Assembly (NCBI GenBank): GCA_036924855.1
Contig: JBAGRP010000001.1
Span: forward strand, 2,294,001-2,358,000
Source: Nitrobacteraceae bacterium AZCC 2146
Lineage (GTDB): Bacteria; Pseudomonadota; Alphaproteobacteria; Rhizobiales; Xanthobacteraceae
DNA length: 64,000 nt
Direction: 5' to 3'
The notes under the pieces were generated by a model. That model did no database searches. It was not told the DNA's origin and saw nothing but the letters and a program-made list of their open reading frames with translations. Below are positions 46,593-55,081 of the stretch, one piece after another. The first letter of the stretch is position 1. Each line of letters begins with the position of its first letter. The translations under genes and the position numbers were made by a program.

Positions 46593-47861
46593 CTAGGCCT
46601 TCGGCTTGAAATTCTCGATCAACCGCAGCAGCACGCGCGCGCCGGCGTCGGCGTCGGCGTCTTCGACATGCTCGTCGGGGTGGTGGCTGATGCCACCGCG
46701 GCAGCGCACGAACAGCATCGCCACATCAGCAATGTCGATCATCGCCATGCCGTCATGGCCGGCACCGCTCGGCAGTTCGAACACGCGATAGCCCTCGGCT
46801 TTCACAGCGTCGGCGACTTGCTGCTGCAGCCACGGCGCGCAGGGCACGGTGCGGTTCTCATGGGTAACGTTGATTTCCAGCTTGAGATTCCGCCGCTTCA
46901 CGATCTCTTCGATATGACGGACGATGTCGGCGACCGCCAGCTTGCGATAGGAATCCCGGGCGGTGCGGATGTCGATGGTGAACGACACCATGCCCGGAAT
47001 CACATTGGTGGCGCCGGGCATCGCGTTGATGTAGCCGACGGTGCCGACCAGCCCGTCGCGATCGGTGCAGCAGAATTCCTCGATGGCGACGATGCATTCG
47101 GCCGCCCCCGCCAGCGCGTCGCGGCGCAGCGCCATCGGCACGGTGCCGGCATGGCCGGCCATGCCGCGCAATTCCACCGCCAGCCGCGTCGCGCCGGAGA
47201 TCGCGGTGACCACACCGACCGGCAGCTTCTCGGCCTCGAGCACTGGGCCCTGCTCGATGTGCAACTCAACATAGGCCAGCAATTCGCTGGGCGCACGGGC
47301 GGCGGCGCCGATATGGTCGGGGTCGAGCCCGAACAGCACCAGCGCCTGGCGCATGATGGTGCCCGCTTTGTCCCTGCTGCCGAGTACACTTTCGTCGAAG
47401 GTGCCGGCGATGGCGCGGCTGCCGAGCAAGGTGGAGGCGAAGCGGACGCCCTCCTCGTCGGCGAAGCCGGTGACCTCGATGGCGAATGGCAGCCGCCGCC
47501 CGCGGCGATTGAGATCGCCGACGCAGGAAATCGCGGTGATCAGGCCGAGCGGCCCATCCCATCGGCCGGCGTCGCGCACGGTGTCGTAATGCGACCCCAG
47601 CATCAGGCACGGCAGGCCGGGCCGCTCGCCTTCGTAGCGGCCGCAGACATTGCCGATCGCGTCAAGATGCGCCTGCATGCCGGCGTCGCGCATCCAGGTC
47701 ATCAGCAGATCGGCGGCGGCGCGATGTTCCGGCGTCAGGAAAATCCGCGTCAGATGCTCTGACGTCTCCGAGATCGCGGCGAGCGCGTTGATGCGCCCGA
47801 CGATCTCATCGCCGAGCGACATGCTGACAGGCCCGGCGACTTTCGCTTCCATCGCAATCAT
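46593..47861 (-). CDS. allC: Allantoate amidohydrolase / N-carbamoyl amino-acid hydrolase
   Basis: This 422-aa M20-family metallohydrolase has metal ligands in GSHYDTV (His91), WDGPLG (Asp102), ADEEG (Glu136/137), LHIEQGP (His201) and a C-terminal SGAGHDGM segment. Family members hydrolyse allantoate, ureidoglycolate or N-carbamoyl amino acids, releasing ammonia and CO2. Because the window holds urate oxidase, 5-hydroxyisourate hydrolase and xanthine dehydrogenase genes, allantoate is the most likely substrate. It is divergent from the CDA-fold guanine deaminase. An alternative start is Met4 at 47852. Confidence 0.85.
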   Translation of the reverse strand: MIAMEAKVAGPVSMSLGDEIVGRINALAAISETSEHLTRIFLTPEHRAAADLLMTWMRDAGMQAHLDAIGNVCGRYEGERPGLPCLMLGSHYDTVRDAGRWDGPLGLITAISCVGDLNRRGRRLPFAIEVTGFADEEGVRFASTLLGSRAIAGTFDESVLGSRDKAGTIMRQALVLFGLDPDHIGAAARAPSELLAYVELHIEQGPVLEAEKLPVGVVTAISGATRLAVELRGMAGHAGTVPMALRRDALAGAAECIVAIEEFCCTDRDGLVGTVGYINAMPGATNVIPGMVSFTIDIRTARDSYRKLAVADIVRHIEEIVKRRNLKLEINVTHENRTVPCAPWLQQQVADAVKAEGYRVFELPSGAGHDGMAMIDIADVAMLFVRCRGGISHHPDEHVEDADADAGARVLLRLIENFKPKA

Positions 47862-47994
47862 GCTTCTTTATTGAACCGCGGCGCTGTCGCGGAGTGAAAC
47901 TGGTATCGTCCGGCAATCCTAATTCGGCGCGCCTGTTCTGGCGAATCTATGCGGCGCATCCAAATCTGGCAAATTCCGGCGACAAGGAGCGGCG

Positions 47995-48501
47995 ATGGAC
48001 GAAAATGCAAAACCGGGCGCAACCGGGCGCGACGAGCTGTTTCTGCGCCGCTCGTTCGATGCCGGCCGCCGCGCGGCCGCCCACGGCAACCATCCGTTCG
48101 GCGCGATCCTGGTCGATGCGAACGGCAAGGTGCTGCTGGAAGCCGAGAACGCCTATATGCCGTCCCATGACGGCACCGCGCATGCCGAGCGGCTGCTCTG
48201 CACGCAGGCCTCAACGACCTATGGCGAAGACGTCCTGAAGCGCAGCACGCTGTATTCGTCCGCCGAACCCTGCGCCATGTGCGCCGGCGCGATCTACTGG
48301 ACCGGCATCGGGCGCGTGGTCTACGGCCTCGGCGAGCTCAGACTGAAATCGATCACCGGCGACCATCCGGAAAACCCGACCCTGGACCTGCCCTGCCGCA
48401 CCGTGTTCGCTAGTGGCCAGAAGGCGATCGAGGTCATCGGTCCGCTGCTGGAAGACGAGGCCGCGGCACTGCATGAAGGATTTTGGGCGGAGAAAGATTA
48501 G
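47995..48501 (+). CDS. Nucleoside/guanine deaminase of the cytidine deaminase fold
   Basis: This 168-aa zinc deaminase has the motif HAE at residues 63-65 and PCAMC (Cys93, Cys96), which bind zinc and activate water. Its length and sequence (SSAEPCAMCAGAIYWTGIGR, VVYGLGE) resemble bacterial GuaD-type guanine deaminases more than tRNA-specific TadA. Guanine to xanthine fits the purine-degradation setting. GGAG is placed before the ATG at 47995. A second, unrelated deaminase of the amidohydrolase fold lies at 55082. Confidence 0.85.
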   Translation: MDENAKPGATGRDELFLRRSFDAGRRAAAHGNHPFGAILVDANGKVLLEAENAYMPSHDGTAHAERLLCTQASTTYGEDVLKRSTLYSSAEPCAMCAGAIYWTGIGRVVYGLGELRLKSITGDHPENPTLDLPCRTVFASGQKAIEVIGPLLEDEAAALHEGFWAEKD

Positions 48502-48538
48502 TCTCGTCGTCCCTGCGTTTGCTGGGACGGCTCGTAGA

Positions 48539-48569
48539 AATGGCGCCGCGAGGACATCGCGGCGCCATT
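48539..48569 (-). terminator. Strong hairpin, probable terminator between convergent genes
   Basis: A perfect 13-bp stem (AATGGCGCCGCGA / TCGCGGCGCCATT) with loop GGACA lies between the deaminase and the outer-membrane protein stops. On the minus strand it is followed by a short T-rich run (TTTCT), so it would best terminate the outer-membrane gene. Confidence 0.55.
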
Positions 48570-48592
48570 CAGCATTTGGAGATTAGCTCAGC

Positions 48593-49639
48593 TCAGAACT
48601 TGACGGTGATGCCCGAATACAGCGAGTTCTCGGTGCACGATCCCGGCGCAAACGTCGTGCAGGCCAAGCTGGCGTTGTGATCGAGGCCGAACTTGTTCCT
48701 CCAGAGACGGTACGCCACCCAGACGTCGACGTTATGGGTGTACTTCTCACCCCAGACCGCCTTGCTGGCGTCGAACGTCAGACGGATCGGCTCGGCGTTG
48801 ATTTCGGTCTTGGTCGCCGTTCCGAGGATCTGGCCATTCTCCGAGCCCTTCGGCCCGTAGAAGCCGGCGCGGCCGCTGATGGCGAAGTACTGCAGGTTCG
48901 GCGGCAGGAAGCCGAGGTCCATGTAGTAGTTCATTTCAACGGCCCAGGTCGGATCGAACTTGCGGTTGCCATCGCTGTTGCAGGAAACACCGGGGACCTG
49001 TCCCGGAGCGCCGGCGTAGCCGCACTGGGTGAACGTGCTGCGGTTGGCGAATTCGTAGTAGAACAACGGATTGACGTTGAAGAAGCCCTTGTAGGGAAGG
49101 TCGAAGGCGAATTGCAGACCGGCAACGACGTCACGCTTTGACGCAGAGAAGAAACGGTTTTCCGTGCTGCCGTCGGCGCCGACGACCAGCGATACGTTGC
49201 GCAGCGGGCCGTAGGAGAAGGACTTGGTGTTGAAGATCTCGTTGAAGCCAAAGGTGCTGCGGATCAGGCCATAGATTTCCGTGGCGCCTTCGCAACCGCT
49301 GATGGGACGCAGCGGGTCCGCGCAGGGATTGGCCGGGCTGGCGTGATCGGCCTTCTCGAGACCGATGTTGAAGAAGTTGGTGCCGTAAGCCCAGACGTCG
49401 AAGTGGGTGAAGGCATAGACCTGCTTGGCGGTCTTGTTGGTCACGCCCGGATCGACGCCATTGAACTGGTAGGCGAAGGTGACGCGGTTGTCGTTCACCA
49501 GGAAGAACGGCAGATCGGCGATCGGCTTGGCCTTGACCGGAAACGGCGCCAGATCGGCGGCGCTGGCCTGGCTGATCGGTGCGAGTGCGGCAAGTGACAG
49601 CATGGTCGCAGCTGCAATTGCTCGGTAACTGTAGGACAT
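48593..49639 (-). CDS. Outer-membrane beta-barrel protein, possible nucleoside channel
   Basis: This 348-aa protein has a clear signal peptide (SYRAIAAATMLSLAALAPIS, cleavage after QASA). Alternating aromatic/hydrophobic strands follow (RVTFAYQFNG, HFDVWAYGTNFF, YGLIRSTFGF), and the final residue is Phe in SGITVKF, the usual beta-barrel assembly signal. The general layout recalls Tsx/OmpK-like nucleoside channels, and it neighbours a nucleoside ABC transporter, but I cannot confirm that family. The ATG at 49639 is chosen from the signal peptide. It is divergent from the ABC operon. Confidence 0.78.
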   Translation of the reverse strand: MSYSYRAIAAATMLSLAALAPISQASAADLAPFPVKAKPIADLPFFLVNDNRVTFAYQFNGVDPGVTNKTAKQVYAFTHFDVWAYGTNFFNIGLEKADHASPANPCADPLRPISGCEGATEIYGLIRSTFGFNEIFNTKSFSYGPLRNVSLVVGADGSTENRFFSASKRDVVAGLQFAFDLPYKGFFNVNPLFYYEFANRSTFTQCGYAGAPGQVPGVSCNSDGNRKFDPTWAVEMNYYMDLGFLPPNLQYFAISGRAGFYGPKGSENGQILGTATKTEINAEPIRLTFDASKAVWGEKYTHNVDVWVAYRLWRNKFGLDHNASLACTTFAPGSCTENSLYSGITVKF

Positions 49640-50225
49640 CAGAAATTCCCCCAAGTTGCATACAATGATGATCGCGGTCTTGATCAGACACTTGCCGCAA
49701 TCATTCACACTGAGAAGCCTCAACTTTCTCCAGTGGTTGCCGTAAGTTTCATCAAGAAATGCAATGAGATCAGGGTTTTCGCGAGATATCGTCGACAAGC
49801 GGGGGGATCGGAGCGCGCTGATACAGCTCACACGAATGTGTAGTTAGAGCTTGTAAAGATTGAGCTTTCGCGACGTTCTGACGCACCGGGCTGTCACAAT
49901 TCAACAGGCGGCTTAGACGGTCGTGCTTTGGCCAAACGCGGCGAAAACCGCTGCACATCTTCTCGGCAGATGAGAATGAAGCCGTTCTGATTTGTCAGAA
50001 GCCGTAACAATTCTGCAACATATTTTCGAATGAGGCACCTCGACACCGCCATTTCAAGGCTTTTGCGAAGCCGAGCAGGCGTGCGCGGGAAAAATTCGCG
50101 GGAATCACGCTAAACGGGATAACTGCCGAAACGCTGGGCAAACGTTGGCGCTTTTTCGAGATTTACGCTGCATTCCAATTCGGCACACAATTGACGTAAT
50201 CCTCCCTCTCACGCGTGGGTAGCGA
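49640..50225. other. 586-bp gene-free interval between divergent purine-uptake genes
   Basis: This lies between the outer-membrane protein and the nucleoside ABC operon. It is AT-richer than average, as expected for back-to-back promoters with long leaders. I found no convincing sigma-54 site, riboswitch, repeat or small gene; short open frames here look random. Confidence 0.5.
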
Positions 50226-51797
50226 ATGTTAGATCCGACGCCTTCCGACCCGCGTGCCGGCCAGACGCCCCTGCTGCAGACCATCGGTCTGACCAAGCGT
50301 TACGGCAGCTTTCTCGCCAACGATTCCATCGACATCGAAATCTGGCCGCAGGAAATCCACGCGTTGCTCGGCGAAAACGGCGCCGGCAAATCGACGCTGG
50401 TGAAAACCATCTACGGCCTGATCCAGCCGAGCGAAGGCGACATGCTGTGGCAGGGCGAGAAGATGGTGCTGTCAGGCCCGCACGACGCCCGCGCGCGCGG
50501 CATCGGCATGGTGTTTCAGCACTTCTCGCTGTTCGACAATCTCACCGTCGCGGAAAATGTCGCGCTTGGCCTCGACGGCAAGGAATCCTTCAAGGATATG
50601 TCGGCGCGGCTGGAGGAAGTCTCCCATGTCTACGGGCTTCCGCTCGATCCCAAGCGCGAGGTCTGGCAGTTGTCCGTAGGCGAGCGCCAGCGGATCGAAA
50701 TCGTCCGCGTGCTGATGCAGAATCCGAAATTCCTGATCCTCGACGAGCCGACCGCGGTGCTGACGCCGCAGGAAGCCGATCAGCTGTTCATCGTGCTGGA
50801 TCGTCTGAAGTCGGAAGGCCGCTCGATCCTCTATATCAGCCACAAGCTGGACGAGGTGAAGCGGCTCTGCGACACCGCCACCATCCTGCGCGGCGGCAAG
50901 AAGATCTCGACCTGCATCCCGCAGCAGGAGACCGCCGCGTCGCTGGCGCGGATGATGGTCGGCGCCGACATCAAGCAGGTGAAGGCCGCAGTCGGGCGCA
51001 AGACCACCGTGCCGCGGCTCGTCGTCAACGATCTCAACCTCGAGCCCGACGACCCGCACGGCGTCCGGCTGCAGGGCATCTCGCTGGAGTTGAAGGGGGG
51101 AGAAATTCTGGGCATCGCCGGCGTCGCCGGCAATGGCCAGGACGAATTATTCGCCGCGCTGTCGGGCGAGCGTCTCGCAAAAGATCCCGGCACCATCGTG
51201 ATCGACGGCCAGGCCGCCGGACATCTCTCTATAACCGCGCGACGAAAACTCGGCGCCGCCTTCGTGCCGGAAGAACGCCTCGGCCACGGCACCGCGCCAC
51301 GGATGCGGCTGTCGGAAAACGCCTTGCTCACCGGCCACGCCGCCAGCGGCATGGTGCAGCACGGCTTTGTGAACACGGCGGCCACGCTGTCGACCGTCGA
51401 TCGCGCCACAAAGGCCTTCGACGTCCGCAAGGCCAAGCGCGATCCGGAAGCCGCCAGCCTGTCCGGCGGCAACTTGCAGAAATTCATCGTCGGCCGCGAG
51501 ATCCTGCGCAACCCGGTGGTACTGGTGGTCAGCCAGCCGACCTGGGGCGTCGATGCCGGCGCCGCCGCCGTCATTCGCCAGGCTCTGCTCGATCTCGCCG
51601 CCGAAGGCTGCGCGGTGCTGGTGACCAGCCAGGACCTCGACGAACTCGCCGAGATCACCGACCGCATCGCCGTGATGTTCCACGGCCATCTTTCGGAGCC
51701 GCTGGCCACCGCCGACGCCAACCGCGAAAAGCTCGGCCTGTTGATGGGCGGCAGCAGTCTGACGCAGAAGGAAGTGGCCGATGCAGTTGGTGCTTGA
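50226..51797 (+). CDS. Nucleoside ABC transporter ATPase (double NBD)
   Basis: This 523-aa ATPase has two nucleotide-binding domains, like NupO/YufO of BMP-type nucleoside importers. The first has Walker A GENGAGKST, signature LSVGERQRIE and Walker B LILDEPTAVL. The second has the variant Walker A GVAGNGQDEL, signature LSGGNLQKF and VVSQPTWGVD in place of a DEP Walker B, which is normal for this class and leaves one competent site. It is first in the operon; it overlaps the next gene by 17 bp. Confidence 0.9.
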   Translation: MLDPTPSDPRAGQTPLLQTIGLTKRYGSFLANDSIDIEIWPQEIHALLGENGAGKSTLVKTIYGLIQPSEGDMLWQGEKMVLSGPHDARARGIGMVFQHFSLFDNLTVAENVALGLDGKESFKDMSARLEEVSHVYGLPLDPKREVWQLSVGERQRIEIVRVLMQNPKFLILDEPTAVLTPQEADQLFIVLDRLKSEGRSILYISHKLDEVKRLCDTATILRGGKKISTCIPQQETAASLARMMVGADIKQVKAAVGRKTTVPRLVVNDLNLEPDDPHGVRLQGISLELKGGEILGIAGVAGNGQDELFAALSGERLAKDPGTIVIDGQAAGHLSITARRKLGAAFVPEERLGHGTAPRMRLSENALLTGHAASGMVQHGFVNTAATLSTVDRATKAFDVRKAKRDPEAASLSGGNLQKFIVGREILRNPVVLVVSQPTWGVDAGAAAVIRQALLDLAAEGCAVLVTSQDLDELAEITDRIAVMFHGHLSEPLATADANREKLGLLMGGSSLTQKEVADAVGA

Positions 51798-52872
51798 AAA
51801 GCGCGCGGAGCGATCGGCCACCATCGCGCTGGTCTCGCCTGTCATCGCGATCGGCCTGACCATCGTGACCATGAGCATCCTGTTCGCGATCCTCGGCAAG
51901 AACCCGATCTCGGCCCTCGCCGTCTATTTCATCACGCCGCTCACCGACAGCTATTCGCTGCAGGAGATCGCGGTAAAGGCAGCGCCGTTGGTAATGATCG
52001 CGATCGGCCTGTCGCTCTGCTATCTCGCCAATGTCTGGAACATCGGCGCCGAAGGCCAGTTCCTGGTCGGCGCCGTCGCCGGCAGCTGGCTGGCGGTGAA
52101 AACGCAAGGCAACGATGCCGGTGTCTGGGTGATGCCGACGATGCTGCTGATGGGCGCCATCGCCGGCGCGCTCTATGCTCTGATACCGGCGATCTGCAAG
52201 GTCCGGTTCGGCGCCAGCGAGATCCTCGTCAGCCTGATGCTGGTCTATGTGGCCGAACTGTTTCTCGACTATCTGGTGCGCGGACCGTGGCGCGATCCCG
52301 CCGGCTTCAACTTTCCGACCACCGCGGAGTTCGATCCCGTCGCTACCGTGCCGCTGCTGATCGAAGGCGGCCGCCTGCATCTTGGCGTGGCGATCACGCT
52401 GCTGGTGGTGGCGGCGGCGGCGATCCTGCTCGGCCGCACCATCAAGGGCTTTGAAATCCGCGTCGTCGGCGCGGCACCGCGCGCGGCGCGGTTCGGCGGC
52501 TTCAAGTCCAACCGGCTGATCCTGCTGACCTTCGCAATCTCCGGCGCGCTCGCCGGGCTTGCTGGCATCATCGAAGTCGCCGGGCCGATCGGACACCTGC
52601 AGCCGGGCATTTCGCCGGGCTACGGCTTCACCGCGATCATCGTTGCATTCCTCGGCCGGCTCAATCCGGTTGGAATATTAATTGCAGGGCTCTTCCTGGC
52701 GCTGACCTTCATCGGCGGCGAACAGGCCCAGATCGCAATGAAGATTCCGCTCGATATGACCAAGGTATTCCAGGGCATCCTGCTGTTCTACGTGCTGGCC
52801 TGCGACTCGCTCATTCTGTACCGGATCAAGCTGATCATGCCGCAGCGAAAGGCCGCCGATGGGATTGCTTGA
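51781..52872 (+). CDS. Nucleoside ABC transporter permease 1
   Basis: This 363-aa inner-membrane permease of the BPD_transp_2 class has about nine hydrophobic segments. Family segments are NIGAEGQFLVGAVAGSW, RFGASEILVSLMLVYVA and GFEIRVVGAAPRAARFGGF. It overlaps both neighbours (17 bp upstream, 14 bp downstream). It pairs with the following permease and imports nucleosides or related purine compounds; the substrate is inferred from the BMP-type set and purine genes nearby. Confidence 0.9.
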   Translation: MQLVLEKRAERSATIALVSPVIAIGLTIVTMSILFAILGKNPISALAVYFITPLTDSYSLQEIAVKAAPLVMIAIGLSLCYLANVWNIGAEGQFLVGAVAGSWLAVKTQGNDAGVWVMPTMLLMGAIAGALYALIPAICKVRFGASEILVSLMLVYVAELFLDYLVRGPWRDPAGFNFPTTAEFDPVATVPLLIEGGRLHLGVAITLLVVAAAAILLGRTIKGFEIRVVGAAPRAARFGGFKSNRLILLTFAISGALAGLAGIIEVAGPIGHLQPGISPGYGFTAIIVAFLGRLNPVGILIAGLFLALTFIGGEQAQIAMKIPLDMTKVFQGILLFYVLACDSLILYRIKLIMPQRKAADGIA

Positions 52873-53776
52873 AGCCATCATCCTGGCGGTGCTGGCGGCC
52901 TCGACGCCGCTATTGATCGCGGCTACCGGCGAGCTGATCACCGAGCGCGCCGGCGTGCTCAATCTCGGCGTCGAAGGCATGATGATCATGGGCGCGGCCT
53001 GCGGCTTCGGCGGCGCGCTCTACACCGGCTCGATCTTTATCGGCGCGCTGTGCGGCATCGTCGCCGGCGTGGCGCTGTCTTTGGTATTCGCGGTGATGAC
53101 GCTGGGCCTCGCGGTCAACCAGGTCGCCACCGGCCTCGCGCTGACGATTCTGGGCATCGGCCTGTCCGGCCTGATCGGCGCCGGCTTCGTCGGCGAGCGC
53201 ATCACCCCGGCGGCGCATCTCTACATTCCCGGGCTGACCGACATTCCGCTGGTCGGGCGCATCCTGTTTGGCGAAGACGCGTTTGTGTATCTGTCGCTGC
53301 TGCTGGTGGTGGCCGTCTGGCTGTTCCTGTACCGCACCCGTTCCGGATTGATCCTGCGCGCCGCCGGCGACAACCACACCTCGGCCCATGCGCTGGGCTA
53401 TCCCGTGCTGAAGATCCGCATGTATGCGGTGATGTTCGGCGGCGCCTGCGCCGGCCTCGCCGGCGCCTATCTGCCGCTCGCCTATACGCCGTTTTTCATT
53501 CCCGGCATGACCGCCGGTCGCGGCTGGATCGCTCTGGCGCTGGTGGTGTTTTCGTCATGGCGGCCGGGCCGCCTCGTCGTCGGCGCCTATCTGTTCGGTG
53601 CTGTGACCATCCTGCAGCTGCATGCGCAGGGCTGGGGCGTCGGCGTTCCCTCGCAACTGATGTCGGCGCTGCCTTATCTCGCGACCGTCATCGTGCTCGT
53701 TCTGATTTCGCGCGCCAGGACCGGTGGTTCGACCGCGCCCGCGGCATTGGGAACGGTGTTCGTTCCCGATCGATAG
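52859..53776 (+). CDS. Nucleoside ABC transporter permease 2
   Basis: This 305-aa permease has eight or nine hydrophobic segments. Typical stretches are LITERAGVLNLGVEGMMIMG, NQVATGLALTILGIGLSGLI and LILRAAGDNHTSAHALGYPV. It is homologous to NupQ/YufQ of nucleoside importers. Its start overlaps the end of the first permease gene by 14 bp. The periplasmic binding protein follows after 72 bp. Confidence 0.9.
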   Translation: MGLLEAIILAVLAASTPLLIAATGELITERAGVLNLGVEGMMIMGAACGFGGALYTGSIFIGALCGIVAGVALSLVFAVMTLGLAVNQVATGLALTILGIGLSGLIGAGFVGERITPAAHLYIPGLTDIPLVGRILFGEDAFVYLSLLLVVAVWLFLYRTRSGLILRAAGDNHTSAHALGYPVLKIRMYAVMFGGACAGLAGAYLPLAYTPFFIPGMTAGRGWIALALVVFSSWRPGRLVVGAYLFGAVTILQLHAQGWGVGVPSQLMSALPYLATVIVLVLISRARTGGSTAPAALGTVFVPDR

Positions 53777-53848
53777 CTACCCGAAGCGTGCGATGGGGAG
53801 CGCGCGCTCAGGAATTGATAGTCCACCCCTGTGTAACCGGAGAGACCT

Positions 53849-54928
53849 ATGAAAAAGATTGTCTTGGCTGCGACGGCGGTGTTCCTCACCGCGGCGGCCG
53901 GCCTGTGCGGCGCCAGTGCCGCCGAAAAACTCAAGGTTGGTTTCATCTATCTCGGCCCGATCGGCGATCTCGGCTGGACCTACCAGCACGATCTGGCGCG
54001 CCTCGCCATGGTCAAGGAATTCGGCGACAAGGTGGAGACCACCTATCTCGAGAACGTCAGCGAAGGCCCGGACTCCGAGCGTTCGATCGAACAGCTGGCG
54101 CGCGCCGGCAACAAGCTGATCTTCACGACCTCGTTCGGCTACATGGAGCCGACGCTGAAAGTCGCGAAGAAATATCCCAACGTGCATTTCGAGCACGCCA
54201 CCGGCTACAAGCGCGACAAGAACATGTCGACCTATTCCGGCCGCTTCTATGAGGGCCGCTACATCCAGGGCATCATCGCCGGCAAGATGTCGAAGTCGGG
54301 CGTGCTCGGCTACATCGGCTCGTTCCCGATCCCGGAAGTCATCTCCGGCATCAACGCCACCATCCTGGGCGCGCAGACCATCAACCCCAACATCAAGGTC
54401 AAGATCATCTGGGCGAACACCTGGTTCGATCCGGGCAAGGAAGCCGACGCCGCCAAGGCGCTGCTCGACCAGGGTGCCGACGTGATCATGCAGCACACCG
54501 ACAGCCCGGCGCCGATGCAGATCGCCTCCGAGCGCGGCAAGCTCGCTTTCGGCCAGGATTCCGAAATGATCAAGTTCGGCCCGAAGACCCAGCTGACCTC
54601 GATCATCGATAACTGGGCGCCCTACTACATCGCCCGCGTCAAGGCCGAACTCGACGGCACCTGGAAGTCGGAAGACACCTGGGACGGCCTGAAGGAAAAG
54701 ATGGTGGTGATGGCGCCCTACACCAACATGCCCGACGACGTAAAGAAGCTGGCCATGGACACCGAAGCCGCCATCATCGCCGGCACGCTGAAGCCGTTCA
54801 AATGCCCGGTGCTGGGCCAGGACGGCAAGGAAGTCGAATGCAAGGGCGGCGACCATCTCGCCGACGGCCAGGTGCTCGGCATGAATTTCTATGTGAAGGG
54901 CATCGACGACAAGATCCCCGGCAAGTAA
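53849..54928 (+). CDS. BMP-family nucleoside-binding periplasmic protein
   Basis: This 359-aa substrate-binding protein is of the BMP/PnrA-like family. It has a cleavable signal peptide (KKIVLAATAVFLTAAAGL, cleavage after GASA), not a lipobox. KVGFIYLGPIGDLGWTYQHD is the classic start of the domain, and NVHFEHATGYKR, GYIGSFPIPEVISGINA and NTWFDPGKEADAAKALLDQG follow. PnrA-type proteins bind purine nucleosides. It is the last gene of the operon, followed by a strong terminator. Confidence 0.92.
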   Translation: MKKIVLAATAVFLTAAAGLCGASAAEKLKVGFIYLGPIGDLGWTYQHDLARLAMVKEFGDKVETTYLENVSEGPDSERSIEQLARAGNKLIFTTSFGYMEPTLKVAKKYPNVHFEHATGYKRDKNMSTYSGRFYEGRYIQGIIAGKMSKSGVLGYIGSFPIPEVISGINATILGAQTINPNIKVKIIWANTWFDPGKEADAAKALLDQGADVIMQHTDSPAPMQIASERGKLAFGQDSEMIKFGPKTQLTSIIDNWAPYYIARVKAELDGTWKSEDTWDGLKEKMVVMAPYTNMPDDVKKLAMDTEAAIIAGTLKPFKCPVLGQDGKEVECKGGDHLADGQVLGMNFYVKGIDDKIPGK

Positions 54929-54956
54929 CCGCCGGGTACTCCCGAGAGACTATCGG

Positions 54957-54984
54957 GTCCGGGCAGCAATGCCCGGACTTTTTT
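54957..54984 (+). terminator. Rho-independent terminator of the nucleoside ABC operon
   Basis: A perfect 9-bp GC-rich stem (GTCCGGGCA / TGCCCGGAC) with loop GCAA is followed directly by TTTTTT. It lies 28 bp after the binding-protein stop. Confidence 0.92.
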
Positions 54985-55020
54985 GTGGAGTGTAGTTAGA
55001 AGCCGCAAGCGCAGCGCTTC

Positions 55021-55080
55021 CTTCCCCTCTCCCCTTGTGGGAGAGGGTGCCTGAGCGAAGCGAAGGCGGGAGAGGGGAAG
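55021..55080. repeat. Palindromic repeat, family F
   Basis: This 60-bp element has ends CTTCCCCTCTCCC and GGGAGAGGGGAAG that are inverted copies, with a centre containing gcctgagcgaagcgaaggc. A related sequence occurs near 62617. It lies between the nucleoside operon terminator and the amidohydrolase stop. Confidence 0.65.
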
Positions 55081-55081
55081 A

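Noticed and set aside
50188..50206. Sigma-54 promoter before the nucleoside ABC operon (CGGCAC-ACAAT-TGACG)
   Set aside because: The -12 box lacks TTGC at the right spacing.
51100..51560. Degenerate second ATP site in the nucleoside ABC ATPase as an anomaly
   Set aside because: SQPT in place of DEPT is usual for the second domain of this ATPase class.
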